Below, piece after piece: positions 16,899 to 25,384 of a stretch of DNA of 64,000 nt. The notes under the pieces were generated by a model. The model saw only the letters and a program-made list of their open reading frames with translations. It was not told the origin of the DNA and did not search any database. Origin of the DNA: Roseovarius sp. THAF27 (GTDB lineage: Bacteria > Pseudomonadota > Alphaproteobacteria > Rhodobacterales > Rhodobacteraceae). Position numbers and translations under genes: made by a program. Position 1 is the stretch's first letter; the number at the start of each line of letters is the position of its first letter. Where the stretch lies: contig NZ_CP045393.1 in NCBI RefSeq assembly GCF_009363655.1, positions 1,178,001 through 1,242,000 on the forward strand, in the 5' to 3' direction.

Positions 16899-18461
16899 AT
16901 GGCAGAGACAGCCTTACGCAGGAAACGCAGTGGCGGGCGGGCCGGAAACGCGACACGCCGGGGCACCGCCGTCATCGAGCAGATGCCCTGGAACCCGCCG
17001 ATCAACATCGACCGGCCGGTCGAGCCGCTGGACGAGGCCGGGATCCAGGCGATCCATGACGGTGCGATGCGCATCCTCGAGGAGATCGGCATCGAGTTCC
17101 TGAACGCCGAGGCGGTGGAGGTTCTGCGCGGCACCGGCGGGTGCGACATCAATGGCGAGAACGTGCGGATGGGCCGCGATTTCGTGATGGAGATGATCGG
17201 CAAGGCGCCGAGCGAGTTCACCATCACGCCGCGCAACCCCGATCATGCCATCACGATCGGGGGGCGGCACCTGAATTTCGGGAACGTGTCGTCGCCGCCC
17301 AGTTACTGGGACATGGGGATAGGGCGCAAGGTGACGGGCACGCGCGAGATGTGCGCCAACCTGCTGAAACTGAGCCAGTATTTTAACTGCGTGCATTTCG
17401 TCGGTGGCTACCCGGTGGAGCCGCAGGACGTGCATGCCAGCGTGCGGCACCTCGATGTGCTCTATGACAAGCTGACGCTGACCGACAAGGTGGCGCATGC
17501 CTATTGCCTGGGCCGGGAGCGGGTCGAGGATGTGATGGAGATGGTGCGCATTGCCGGCGGGTTTACGGATGCAGAGTTCGAAGCCAGCCCGCACATGTAT
17601 TCCAACATCAACTCCACCTCGCCCCTGAAGCATGATTTCCCGATGCTGGACGGCTGGATGCGCCTGGCGCGGCGCAACCAGGGGCTGGTGGTGACGCCGT
17701 TCACGCTGGCCGGGGCGATGGCGCCGGTGACCATGGCGGGGGCGGTGGCGCAAAGCCTGGCCGAGGGGCTGTGCGCGATCGTGCTGGCGCAGGCGATCCG
17801 GCCCGGCGTGGGCTGCGCCATCGGCACGTTCACCAGCAATGTCGACATGAAATCGGGCGCGCCGGCCTTCGGGACGCCGGAATACATGCGCGCGACGCAG
17901 ATGACGGGGCAGATGGCGCGGTTTTACGGGCTGCCGATGCGGGCGTCAGGTGTGTGCGCGGCGAACGTGCCGGACGGGCAGGCGATGTGGGAGACCTCGA
18001 ACAGCCTGTGGTCGGCGGTGCAGTCGGGGGCGCACATGGTCTATCATGCCGCCGGCTGGCTGGAAGGCGGGCTGATCGCCAGCCCCGAGAAGTTCATCAT
18101 GGATTGCGAGATATTGCAGCATATCCAGCGCTACATGGACCCGATGCTGACCGCGACCGGCCCCGACGAGATTGCGCTGGAGGCGGTGCGCGAAGTGGGC
18201 AACCAGGGGCATTTCTTCGGCATCCAGCACACCCAGGACCGCTATACCACGGCGTTCTACCAGCCGTTCCTGAGCGACTGGCGGAATTTCGAGGCATGGG
18301 AGGCGTCTGGCGCGGCATGGACCCCGCAACGCGCGCACCAGGTCTTTCGCGACATCATCGCCAGTTTCGAGGCGCCCCCGATCGACGACGCGGTGCGCGA
18401 GGAACTGGAAGCCTTCGTCGCCCGGCGCAAGGAGGAAGGCGGCGCGCCGACCGATTTCTGA
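16899..18461 (+). CDS. Trimethylamine methyltransferase MttB-family protein (no pyrrolysine)
   Basis: 520-residue TIM-barrel corrinoid-dependent methyltransferase of the MttB superfamily. Family features include LDEAGIQAIHDGAMRILEEI near the N-terminus, FGNVSSPPSYWDMG, the HMYSNINSTSPL strand and a C-terminal HFFGIQHTQDRY. Archaeal trimethylamine MttB needs an in-frame amber codon for pyrrolysine, whereas this frame has no internal stop. It therefore belongs with non-Pyl homologues such as MtgB, which demethylates glycine betaine. No corrinoid protein gene is adjacent. An AGGAG site precedes the ATG. A role in methylated-amine catabolism fits the tmm gene elsewhere in the window. Confidence 0.88.
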   Translation: MAETALRRKRSGGRAGNATRRGTAVIEQMPWNPPINIDRPVEPLDEAGIQAIHDGAMRILEEIGIEFLNAEAVEVLRGTGGCDINGENVRMGRDFVMEMIGKAPSEFTITPRNPDHAITIGGRHLNFGNVSSPPSYWDMGIGRKVTGTREMCANLLKLSQYFNCVHFVGGYPVEPQDVHASVRHLDVLYDKLTLTDKVAHAYCLGRERVEDVMEMVRIAGGFTDAEFEASPHMYSNINSTSPLKHDFPMLDGWMRLARRNQGLVVTPFTLAGAMAPVTMAGAVAQSLAEGLCAIVLAQAIRPGVGCAIGTFTSNVDMKSGAPAFGTPEYMRATQMTGQMARFYGLPMRASGVCAANVPDGQAMWETSNSLWSAVQSGAHMVYHAAGWLEGGLIASPEKFIMDCEILQHIQRYMDPMLTATGPDEIALEAVREVGNQGHFFGIQHTQDRYTTAFYQPFLSDWRNFEAWEASGAAWTPQRAHQVFRDIIASFEAPPIDDAVREELEAFVARRKEEGGAPTDF

Positions 18462-18553
18462 CGCGTGCGCCGGCCGGAAATAGCGACAATTGGAAACGTC
18501 CACGGCTTGTTAACGCCGTTCTGCAAAGGCTTTGCCGGAAGCAGGAGCGTGAC

Positions 18554-19147
18554 ATGCACGGGCTGATCAACCGGGCCATCGAACTTTTCATCCGCGATAC
18601 CTATGGGCAGGACACCTGGGGCGAGGTGGCCGGCCGGTCGGAGCTGGTGCCACAGGACTTCGAGGCGATGCTGGACTATCCTGACGCGGTGACGCGGGAC
18701 GTGCTGGCCGGGGTGTCGCGGGTTCTGGACAAGCCCGAGGCCGCGATACTGGAGGATATCGGCACCTACCTGGTGTCGCATCCCACCGCCGAGGCGCTGC
18801 GGCGACTGCTGCGGTTTTCCGGCACGGATTTCACCGATTTCCTGCATTCCCTGGATGATCTGCCGGCGCGGGCGCGTCTGGCGGTGCCGCAACTGATCCT
18901 GCCGCCGATCGAGTTGCACGATCACGACGGGCACAGGTTTTCGGTCGCCGTCGGCGCGGGGCGGTCCGGCGGATTGTCCTTTGGTTACGTGCTCTTGGGG
19001 TTGCTGCGGGCGATGGCGGACGATTACGGCGTGCTGGTGACGCTGGATCACAAGGGGCGCCGCGACGGGGTCGAGACCATCGAGGTGCGCGTGCTGGAGA
19101 CGGCCTTTGCCCGGGGGCGGAGCTTTTCGCTGGGGGCGGCCCTGTGA
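18554..19147 (+). CDS. H-NOX (HNOB) domain protein lacking the haem-ligand histidine
   Basis: 197-residue H-NOX-fold protein beginning MHGLINRAIELFIRDTYG, the usual family start. In haem-binding H-NOX the proximal His lies after a [L/M]D-x-[L/V] motif. Here that stretch reads FLHSLDDLPARARL, placing Pro104 where the His should be. The YxSxR haem-propionate motif is also changed to VGAGR (residues 133-137), keeping only the Arg. Haem-based NO sensing as known for the family is therefore unlikely. The stop overlaps the GTG start of a GGDEF gene, so it is almost certainly that enzyme's partner. The frame extending upstream is antisense or intergenic. Confidence 0.85.
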   Translation: MHGLINRAIELFIRDTYGQDTWGEVAGRSELVPQDFEAMLDYPDAVTRDVLAGVSRVLDKPEAAILEDIGTYLVSHPTAEALRRLLRFSGTDFTDFLHSLDDLPARARLAVPQLILPPIELHDHDGHRFSVAVGAGRSGGLSFGYVLLGLLRAMADDYGVLVTLDHKGRRDGVETIEVRVLETAFARGRSFSLGAAL

Positions 19148-20193
19148 CGAGCGACAGGAGCGCGGCGTCGGGGACGCTGCTGGATGTGCTGTGTCCGATG
19201 CACCTGGTGCTGGATGCGGACGGGCGGATCGTCCATGCGGGACCCACCGCGCAAAAGGTCCTGGGCCCTGCGGGCCCGGTCGGCCGCGCGTTCCTGGAGC
19301 TTTTCGACGTGAAGCGGCCCCGCCTGGCGCCGGGGGTGGCGGGCCTGCGCGCGGCGGTGGGCCGACGGCTGCACTGCGTGTTGCGCGGCGCGCCCGGAAT
19401 CGAATTGAAAGGCGTCGCGGCCCCCTTGCCAGGGGACCGGGGGATCGGGCCGCCGGGCGGATTGATCGTGGACCTGTCCTTCGGGATCGGCCTGATCGAC
19501 GCCGTGGGCCGCCACGACCTGACCAGCCGCGATTTCGCCGCGACCGACCTTGCGGTCGAGATGCTGTACCTTGTCGAGGCGAAAGCGGCCGTCATGGACG
19601 CCTTTCAGAAACTGAGCCAGCGGTTGCAGGGCGCGAAGGCCGCGGCCGAGGAAGAGGCCCATACCGACACTCTGACCGGATTGCGCAACCGCCGTGCGCT
19701 CGACCCCGTGATCCGCCGCCTGATCGCGCGCGGCGCGGATTTCACGCTGATGCATCTGGACCTGGATTACTTCAAGTCCGTGAACGACACGCTGGGCCAT
19801 GCGGCGGGCGACCATGTGCTGCGCCGCGTGGCGCGCATCCTGCGCGAGGAAACCCGCAGCGAGGACACGGTCATTCGCGTCGGCGGGGACGAGTTCGTTC
19901 TGATCTTCGCCGAGGCACCTTCGGACGCGCGGCTGGCCGAGCTGGCGCGGCGACTGATCCGGCGGCTGGAGGAACCCTTGAGCATCGGCGGCGAGATGGC
20001 GCGGATTTCCGGCAGCATCGGGACCACGCGCAGCGCGAACTACGCCACGCCGCGGCTGGCGGTGATGATGGACGATGCCGACCTTGCGCTTTATGCCGCG
20101 AAAGAGGCCGGGCGGGGCTGTCACGTGGCCTTTGCGCCCGACCTGCGCCGCGCGGTCGCGCGGCATACCGTCGATGCCGCGACGGGCGACTGA
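19144..20193 (+). CDS. H-NOX-associated diguanylate cyclase (HNOBA-GGDEF)
   Basis: 349-residue c-di-GMP synthase. The N-terminal approximately 150 residues (CPMHLVLDADGRIVHAGPTA and onward) resemble the PAS-like HNOBA domain that docks on H-NOX. A short coiled-coil (about residues 150-180) leads to the GGDEF domain with TLTGLRNRRAL, HLDLDYFKSVNDTLGHAAGD and the active VIRVGGDEF. An RxxD site (RSED) precedes the signature by five residues, so feedback inhibition is likely. The GTG start overlaps the H-NOX stop. The paired arrangement is known from roseobacters, where H-NOX gates the cyclase. Confidence 0.92.
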   Translation: MTSDRSAASGTLLDVLCPMHLVLDADGRIVHAGPTAQKVLGPAGPVGRAFLELFDVKRPRLAPGVAGLRAAVGRRLHCVLRGAPGIELKGVAAPLPGDRGIGPPGGLIVDLSFGIGLIDAVGRHDLTSRDFAATDLAVEMLYLVEAKAAVMDAFQKLSQRLQGAKAAAEEEAHTDTLTGLRNRRALDPVIRRLIARGADFTLMHLDLDYFKSVNDTLGHAAGDHVLRRVARILREETRSEDTVIRVGGDEFVLIFAEAPSDARLAELARRLIRRLEEPLSIGGEMARISGSIGTTRSANYATPRLAVMMDDADLALYAAKEAGRGCHVAFAPDLRRAVARHTVDAATGD

Positions 20194-20273
20194 GCACGGG
20201 CCGGGGTCTTGTGCAACGGGACCGTGCCCTTTAACCGTTGGGCGCAAATCGGGGCAAGACGGACAGCGGTCAT

Positions 20274-21287
20274 ATGACACGGGTCTTCATCACCGGCACC
20301 GCCGGGTTCATCGGCTTTCACCTGGCCAGGCTGCTGCTGGACGAAGGCATGGTCGTGCACGGCTTTGACGGGCTGACGGACTACTACGACGTGCGGCTGA
20401 AGGCGCGGCGGCACCAGATGCTGTTGCAATCGCCCGAGTTCAAGGCGCACGAGGCGATGCTGGAGGACGTGGCGGCGCTGGACGACGCGGTCGATGACTG
20501 CGCGCCCGACATCATCGTGCACCTGGCCGCCCAGGCCGGCGTGCGCTACAGCCTGGAGAACCCGCGCGCCTATATCGACGCCAACGTGGTGGGCACGTTC
20601 AACGTGATGGAGGCCGCACGGCGGCACGAGGTGCGCCATCTGCTGATGGCCTCGACCAGTTCGGTCTACGGGGCCGAGACCGACATGCCCTATGCCGAGA
20701 CGCAGAAGGCCGACACGCAGATGACGATCTATGCCGCCACCAAGAAGGCGACCGAGGCGATGGGCCATTCCTATGCCCACCTGTGGAACCTGCCGACGAC
20801 GATGTTCCGCTTTTTCACCGTCTACGGGCCCTGGGGGCGGCCCGACATGGCGCTTTACAAGTTCGTCGACGCGATCCTGGAGGGGCGTCCCATCGACGTC
20901 TACAACCACGGCGAAATGTACCGCGATTTCACCTATGTCACCGACCTGGTGCGCGGCATCCGCCTGTTGATGGACGCAGCGCCGGTGCGGCCCGACCGCC
21001 CCGAGGACATCGCCGAGGGCGACAGCCTGTCGCCGGTGGCGCCCTACCGGGTGGTCAATATCGGCAATTCCGACAGCATTCGCCTGACCGATTTCGTGGA
21101 CGCCATCGAGGCGGCGCTGGGCATGACCGCCGAGCGCAACCTGATGGACATGCAGAAGGGCGACGTGCCCGCCACATGGGCCGACGCCAGCCTGCTGCAC
21201 AGCCTGACCGGGTATCGCCCCGATACGGATGTGCGCGACGGCGTGAAGCAGTTCGTGGCGTGGTTCCGCGAGTATTACGGCAAGTAA
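20274..21287 (+). CDS. NAD-dependent nucleotide-sugar epimerase (UDP-glucuronate 4-epimerase-like)
   Basis: 337-residue extended SDR enzyme. The Rossmann motif is VFITGTAGFIGFHLARLLL, followed by HLAAQAGVRYSLENP (typical of UDP-glucuronate 4-epimerases), the catalytic Ser/Thr in ASTSSVYG and YxxxK in IYAATKK. FTVYGPWGRPDMA and YRDFTYVTD complete the pattern. It probably makes UDP-galacturonate or a related sugar for surface polysaccharide. It stands alone, without glycosyltransferases nearby. The ATG is chosen because residues before it are intergenic. Confidence 0.92.
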   Translation: MTRVFITGTAGFIGFHLARLLLDEGMVVHGFDGLTDYYDVRLKARRHQMLLQSPEFKAHEAMLEDVAALDDAVDDCAPDIIVHLAAQAGVRYSLENPRAYIDANVVGTFNVMEAARRHEVRHLLMASTSSVYGAETDMPYAETQKADTQMTIYAATKKATEAMGHSYAHLWNLPTTMFRFFTVYGPWGRPDMALYKFVDAILEGRPIDVYNHGEMYRDFTYVTDLVRGIRLLMDAAPVRPDRPEDIAEGDSLSPVAPYRVVNIGNSDSIRLTDFVDAIEAALGMTAERNLMDMQKGDVPATWADASLLHSLTGYRPDTDVRDGVKQFVAWFREYYGK

Positions 21288-21390
21288 TTCCGCCACGTTC
21301 ATGGCGGGGTCCTGAAATTGGCAATGGTCAAACGGGCGGGTTCGCGTTAGGGGGACGCTCGCGCGAAAAATACCATTCAGGATACCCCCC

Positions 21391-23022
21391 GTGAAACGCA
21401 CCTTGCTGGCCGACTGGGCCAAACGCTTCGATCTGTCCGAACTGAGCCTGACGCCCGGAGAGCGGCTGAGCCCGACGCGGCTGCGGATCGAGCTGTTGTC
21501 GGGGCTGACCGTGGCGCTGGCGCTGGTGCCCGAGGCGGTGGCGTTCGCCTTTGTCGCCGGGGTGCATCCGCTGGTGGGGCTTTACGCGGCCTTCATCGTC
21601 GGGCTGATCACCGCGCTGATCGGCGGCCGGCCCGGCATGATCAGCGGGGCCACGGGCGCGCTGGCCGTGGTGATGGTGTCGCTGGTGGCGCAGCATGGGG
21701 TGGAATATCTTTTCGCCACGGTCGTTCTGATGGGGATCTTGCAGATGACGGCGGGGGTCTTGCGCTGGGGCAAGTTCATCCGGCTGGTGCCGCATCCGGT
21801 GATGCTGGGCTTCGTCAATGGGCTCGCCATCGTGATTTTCCTGGCGCAACTGGGCCAGTTCAAGGTGCCAGGCACTATGGAGAACACCGGCCACGGGATG
21901 AGCGGTGGCGAATGGCTGTCGGGCGCGCCGCTTTACACCATGCTGGCGCTGGTGGCGCTGACCATGGCGGTGGTCTGGCTGATGCCGCGCGTGACCAAGG
22001 TGATCCCGGCGCCGTTGGCGGGCATCGGGCTGGTGGCGGGGATCGTCGTGGTGTTCGGGCTGGACGTGCCGCGCGTGGGCGACCTCGCGTCGATCCAGGG
22101 CGGATTGCCGCCCTTCCATGTTCCGACCGTGCCGCTGACGCTGGAGACGTTCGAGATCATCCTGCCCTATGCCGTGATCCTGGCCGCCATCGGCCTGATC
22201 GAGAGCCTGCTGACCCTGAACCTGGTGGGCGAGATGACCAACAAGCGCGGCGGGGCAAGCCAGGAATGCATCGCGCAGGGCGTGGCCAACACCGTGACCG
22301 GGTTCTTCGGCGGCATGGGCGGCTGCGCCATGATCGGCCAGTCGATGATCAACGTGAGATCGGGCGGGCGCACGCGGATCGCGGGGATCTGCGCGGCGGT
22401 GTTCCTGCTGATCTTCATCCTGTTCGCCTCGCCGCTGATCGAGCAGATCCCGCTGGCCGCCCTGGTGGGTGTGATGTTCATGGTGGTGATCGGGACGTTT
22501 GCGTGGAACTCGCTGCGCATCCTGCGGAAGGTGCCCTTGTCGGACGCGCTGGTGATCGTTCTGGTGACGGTGGTGACGGTGCAGTACGACCTGGCCATCG
22601 CTGTGGTCGTGGGCGTGATCGTGTCGGCGCTGACCTATGCCTGGAACAACGCCAAGCGCATCCATGCCATCACCGGCAAGGAAATGGACGGCACCAAGGT
22701 CTATCGCGTGCAGGGGCCGCTGTTTTTCGGCTCGGCCAGCGGGTTCGTTGAGCTGTTCGATCCCGACAGCGATCCCGACAAGGTGATCGTGGACTTCGCC
22801 GAAAGCCGGGTCGTGGACCAGTCGGCGTTGCAGGCCATCGAGGCGGTGGCGGGCAAGTACCTGGCGGCGGGCAAGCGGTTGCAATTGCGGCATCTGACAC
22901 GGGATTGCCACCGGATGCTGAACAAGGCCGGGCACCTGATGGTCGACAGCGACGACGACCCCGATTACGGGCTGGCAGTGGATTACGACGTCAAGACGGG
23001 GGTCCTGGGCGCGGGGCATTGA
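21391..23022 (+). CDS. SulP-family anion permease with STAS domain
   Basis: 543-residue inner-membrane transporter of the SulP/SLC26A family. The N-terminal membrane domain includes LTVALALVPEAVAFAFVAGV, the conserved start of SulP proteins, followed by about twelve to fourteen helices. The C-terminal STAS domain (about residues 440-530) includes KVIVDFAESRVVDQSALQAI. Family substrates are sulfate, bicarbonate or dicarboxylates, and none can be chosen here since no carbonic anhydrase or sulfur gene is adjacent. The GTG start has AGGATA upstream. It is followed by a repeat-rich 312-bp gap. Confidence 0.93.
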   Translation: MKRTLLADWAKRFDLSELSLTPGERLSPTRLRIELLSGLTVALALVPEAVAFAFVAGVHPLVGLYAAFIVGLITALIGGRPGMISGATGALAVVMVSLVAQHGVEYLFATVVLMGILQMTAGVLRWGKFIRLVPHPVMLGFVNGLAIVIFLAQLGQFKVPGTMENTGHGMSGGEWLSGAPLYTMLALVALTMAVVWLMPRVTKVIPAPLAGIGLVAGIVVVFGLDVPRVGDLASIQGGLPPFHVPTVPLTLETFEIILPYAVILAAIGLIESLLTLNLVGEMTNKRGGASQECIAQGVANTVTGFFGGMGGCAMIGQSMINVRSGGRTRIAGICAAVFLLIFILFASPLIEQIPLAALVGVMFMVVIGTFAWNSLRILRKVPLSDALVIVLVTVVTVQYDLAIAVVVGVIVSALTYAWNNAKRIHAITGKEMDGTKVYRVQGPLFFGSASGFVELFDPDSDPDKVIVDFAESRVVDQSALQAIEAVAGKYLAAGKRLQLRHLTRDCHRMLNKAGHLMVDSDDDPDYGLAVDYDVKTGVLGAGH

Positions 23023-23334
23023 CGGTCTGCCGGGGCGGGGCGCGTGGGTTTTCACCCACCCTACGTAACGGTGCATCCCGGACTTGATCCGGGATCTCCT
23101 TGCCATCTTGGTCCCGGGTCAGGCCCGGGACGGCGCCCGCGTCCTGCACTTGCGCGCGGAGTCAAGGCACGGCTCTGCCGTGCCGCCGCGCATCGCCGGG
23201 CCGCCCCAACGGCACGGCGATTTGGTACAGCTTGGTGCTCCGCTCGCAGGTGTTTCGGATTTGGCAGCGATAAAGCGCTTTAGATGGGCCGTTGGATCGC
23301 CGCACCGCGGCCCGGCAATGCGCGGCCGGTCTCT
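23023..23334. repeat. 312-bp gene-free gap packed with palindromic repeats
   Basis: It holds a GGTGGGT-type hairpin followed by CTACG (23044-23065), ATCCCGGA-N5-TCCGGGAT (23075-23095), GTCCCGGG-N5-CCCGGGAC (23111-23131) and GGCACGGC-TCT-GCCGTGCC (23166-23184). A 134-bp unit is also present whose 16-bp ends (23189-23204 and 23307-23322) are inverted repeats matching 15 of 16. No gene is supported. The gap separates convergent genes, so some of these may act as terminators. Confidence 0.75.
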
Positions 23335-23943
23335 TCAGTTTTCCCCCGGACGCGCGAGGGCGAATTTCTCGCGCACCACGGTGTAATCCTTGTAGCCCAT
23401 CCGCGCGAGCGGGTTGAAGCTGAGCACGTCGAAGATGCCGTCCTTCAGGCAGTCGTCGCGGATGTAGACGCCGGTGACCTCGCCGAACACCACCTTGTTG
23501 GCCTCGCCGGGCAGGTCGACGATCTGCGTCAGCTTGCATTCTAGCGCTGCGGGCGCGGCGGCCACGCGGGAGCAGGGGATGGTCTCGCAGGCGGCGCGTT
23601 CGAGGGCGGCATCGGTGAACTCGTCGGTGTCCCTGGGCCAGGGGCCCGAGGTCCGGTTCATCGCGTCGCGCAGGGCGTATTCCACGATGTTCACGCAAAA
23701 GACGCCGGTGTCGCGGATATTGGCGACGCTGTCCTTGGTGTCGCCCCGGTCAGGCTTGGTCGAGGTCGAGGAGAACATCACCTGCGGCGGCACATAGGCC
23801 ACGGCGTTGAAGAAGGAATAGGGCGCGAGGTTTTCCGCACCGTCGCTGCCGCGGGTGGAGATCCAGCCGATGGGCCGGGGTGCGACGATGGCGTTGAACG
23901 GGTTGTGCGGCAGGCCGTGGCCGTCTTCGGGGCGGTAGAACAT
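23335..23943 (-). CDS. Flavin reductase-like (FMN-binding split barrel) protein
   Basis: 202-residue protein of the flavin_reduct family. APRPIGWISTRGSDG, then NLAPYSFFNAVAYVPPQVMF, form the FMN-binding beta-barrel region; KDSVANIRDTGVFCVNI and LECKLTQIVDLP follow. Such proteins reduce FMN with NAD(P)H or serve as flavin-binding reductase components. I start at the ATG ending at 23943, with GGAAAG seven bases upstream, rather than the TTG two codons earlier. It is divergent from a GNAT gene. Confidence 0.9.
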   Translation of the reverse strand: MFYRPEDGHGLPHNPFNAIVAPRPIGWISTRGSDGAENLAPYSFFNAVAYVPPQVMFSSTSTKPDRGDTKDSVANIRDTGVFCVNIVEYALRDAMNRTSGPWPRDTDEFTDAALERAACETIPCSRVAAAPAALECKLTQIVDLPGEANKVVFGEVTGVYIRDDCLKDGIFDVLSFNPLARMGYKDYTVVREKFALARPGEN

Positions 23944-24039
23944 GAGCAACTTTCCGGGTTGGGACGAATGCGTTTGGACATAGGCCTAAACGCGTGCTAC
24001 GCGACGATCCACCTGTTTTTCGAAGGATAATGCGCCCCC

Positions 24040-24525
24040 GTGTACGAGTTGCACCAAGAGACACGCGAGGACTGGTGGGAGGTCGAGGCGCTTTATGACC
24101 TGTGCTTTGCGCCCGGACGCGAGGCGCTGTCGTCCTACCGGCTGCGCGAGGGCGTGGCGCCGGTGGCGGCGCTGTGCCTGGTGGCGCGCGACGAGGGGGG
24201 CATCCTGGCCGGGGCGATCCGGGTCTGGCCGGTGCGGATCGGCACGGCGCGGGCGTTGCTGGTGGGCCCCATCGCGGTGCACCCGACGCGGCAGGGCGAG
24301 GGCCTGGGCGGGTACCTCATCCGCGAGGCGTTGCGGATCGGGCATGAGGCCGGCTGGGACAGGGCGATGCTGGTGGGGGACGCGCCCTATTACGCGCGGT
24401 TCGGGTTTACCCGGCTGGACAAGGTGAAGATGCCGCCGCCCACCAACCCCGAACGGGTGCTCGGATACGCGCTGACCCCCGGGGCCTGGGACGGGATTGC
24501 CGGTAAAGTGGTGCGCGACGCTTGA
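24040..24525 (+). CDS. GNAT-family N-acetyltransferase
   Basis: 161-residue acetyltransferase resembling YhbS-type GNATs (COG3153). Motif A is visible as LLVGPIAVHPTRQGEGLGGY, with the acetyl-CoA-binding QGEGLGGYL loop, followed by MLVGDAPYYARFGFTRL. The acceptor substrate is unknown. The start codon is GTG. The gene is followed after 31 bp by the EcsC-like gene on the same strand, possibly cotranscribed. Confidence 0.9.
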   Translation: MYELHQETREDWWEVEALYDLCFAPGREALSSYRLREGVAPVAALCLVARDEGGILAGAIRVWPVRIGTARALLVGPIAVHPTRQGEGLGGYLIREALRIGHEAGWDRAMLVGDAPYYARFGFTRLDKVKMPPPTNPERVLGYALTPGAWDGIAGKVVRDA

Positions 24526-24556
24526 AAATGCGGGCGCGGTGCCCGATCTTTCAGGT

Positions 24557-25345
24557 ATGGGCAAGAGAACCTATTCCGAGATTTTGCCGGCGGCGATTGA
24601 TGCGACCGCGGTGGAGGCGCGCCTGAAGGCGCTGGCCGAGCGGCATCGGCGGGCCGGAAATGTCGGCATCCAGGTGCTCAACATGATCGGCAGCCAGGCG
24701 GAAGGCCTGTTGTCGCGCCTGCCGGCGCCGGTACGGTCGCGGCTGGACGACAGCACCGAGCGGGCGCTGCGGCTGGCGATGGACACGGCGCACCGCTCGC
24801 GCGGATACGTGGCTGAGAGCCCTGGCTGGCTGAGCCGCGCGATGACCACGGCGATGGGGGCGGCGGGTGGCGCGGGCGGACTGCCGACGGCGCTGGCGGA
24901 ACTGCCCGTCACGACGACGGTGCTGCTGCGCGCGATTCAGGACGTGGCGGCGGAATACGGCTTCGACCCGGACGAGCCGGGCGTGCAATACGACTGTATC
25001 AAGGTATTCGCTGCAGCCGGGCCGTTGGACCACGACGACGGCAGCGATCTGGCCTTTCTCAGCACCCGCGTGGCGGTGACCGGCAAGGCGGTTCAGGCGC
25101 TGGTGGCCAAGGTCGCGCCACGGCTGGCCACCGTGCTGGGCCAGAAGCTGGCGGCGCAGACGGTCCCCATCCTGGGGGCGGCGGCGGGGGCCGCCACGAA
25201 TTACGCCTTCACCAGCTATTACCAGCAGATGGCGCATGTGCATTTCGGCCTGCGCCGCCTGGCCATAGAGGCCGACCGCGACCATGCCGAACTGCTGGAG
25301 GATTTTCGCGAACTGGTGGCGCTTCCGAGCGTCAAGCGCGCCTGA
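24557..25345 (+). CDS. EcsC-family protein
   Basis: 262-residue protein resembling the EcsC family. It has an N-terminal helical region, a hydrophobic Ala/Gly-rich segment (MTTAMGAAGGAGGLPTALAE, about residues 95-115), LLRAIQDVAAEYGFDP, and a second hydrophobic stretch (VPILGAAAGAATNYAFTSYY, about 215-235). EcsC proteins are poorly understood membrane-associated proteins, sometimes linked to transport or secretion. I chose the ATG of MGKRTYSE because upstream residues overlap the GNAT stop. A perfect palindrome 13 bp after the stop may terminate transcription. Confidence 0.8.
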   Translation: MGKRTYSEILPAAIDATAVEARLKALAERHRRAGNVGIQVLNMIGSQAEGLLSRLPAPVRSRLDDSTERALRLAMDTAHRSRGYVAESPGWLSRAMTTAMGAAGGAGGLPTALAELPVTTTVLLRAIQDVAAEYGFDPDEPGVQYDCIKVFAAAGPLDHDDGSDLAFLSTRVAVTGKAVQALVAKVAPRLATVLGQKLAAQTVPILGAAAGAATNYAFTSYYQQMAHVHFGLRRLAIEADRDHAELLEDFRELVALPSVKRA

Positions 25346-25357
25346 GGGCCGGGCCGG

Positions 25358-25379
25358 AGAAAATTCGTACGAATTTTCT
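25358..25379. terminator. Perfect 22-bp palindrome between convergent genes
   Basis: AGAAAATTCG followed by TACGAATTTTCT forms a perfect palindrome centred on GTAC, with A and T tracts on both sides. It lies between the convergent EcsC-like and ptsP genes. Related palindromes occur at 29211-29238, 44071-44100 and 44104-44125. Bidirectional termination is the simplest role. Confidence 0.6.
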
Positions 25380-25384
25380 GCGGC

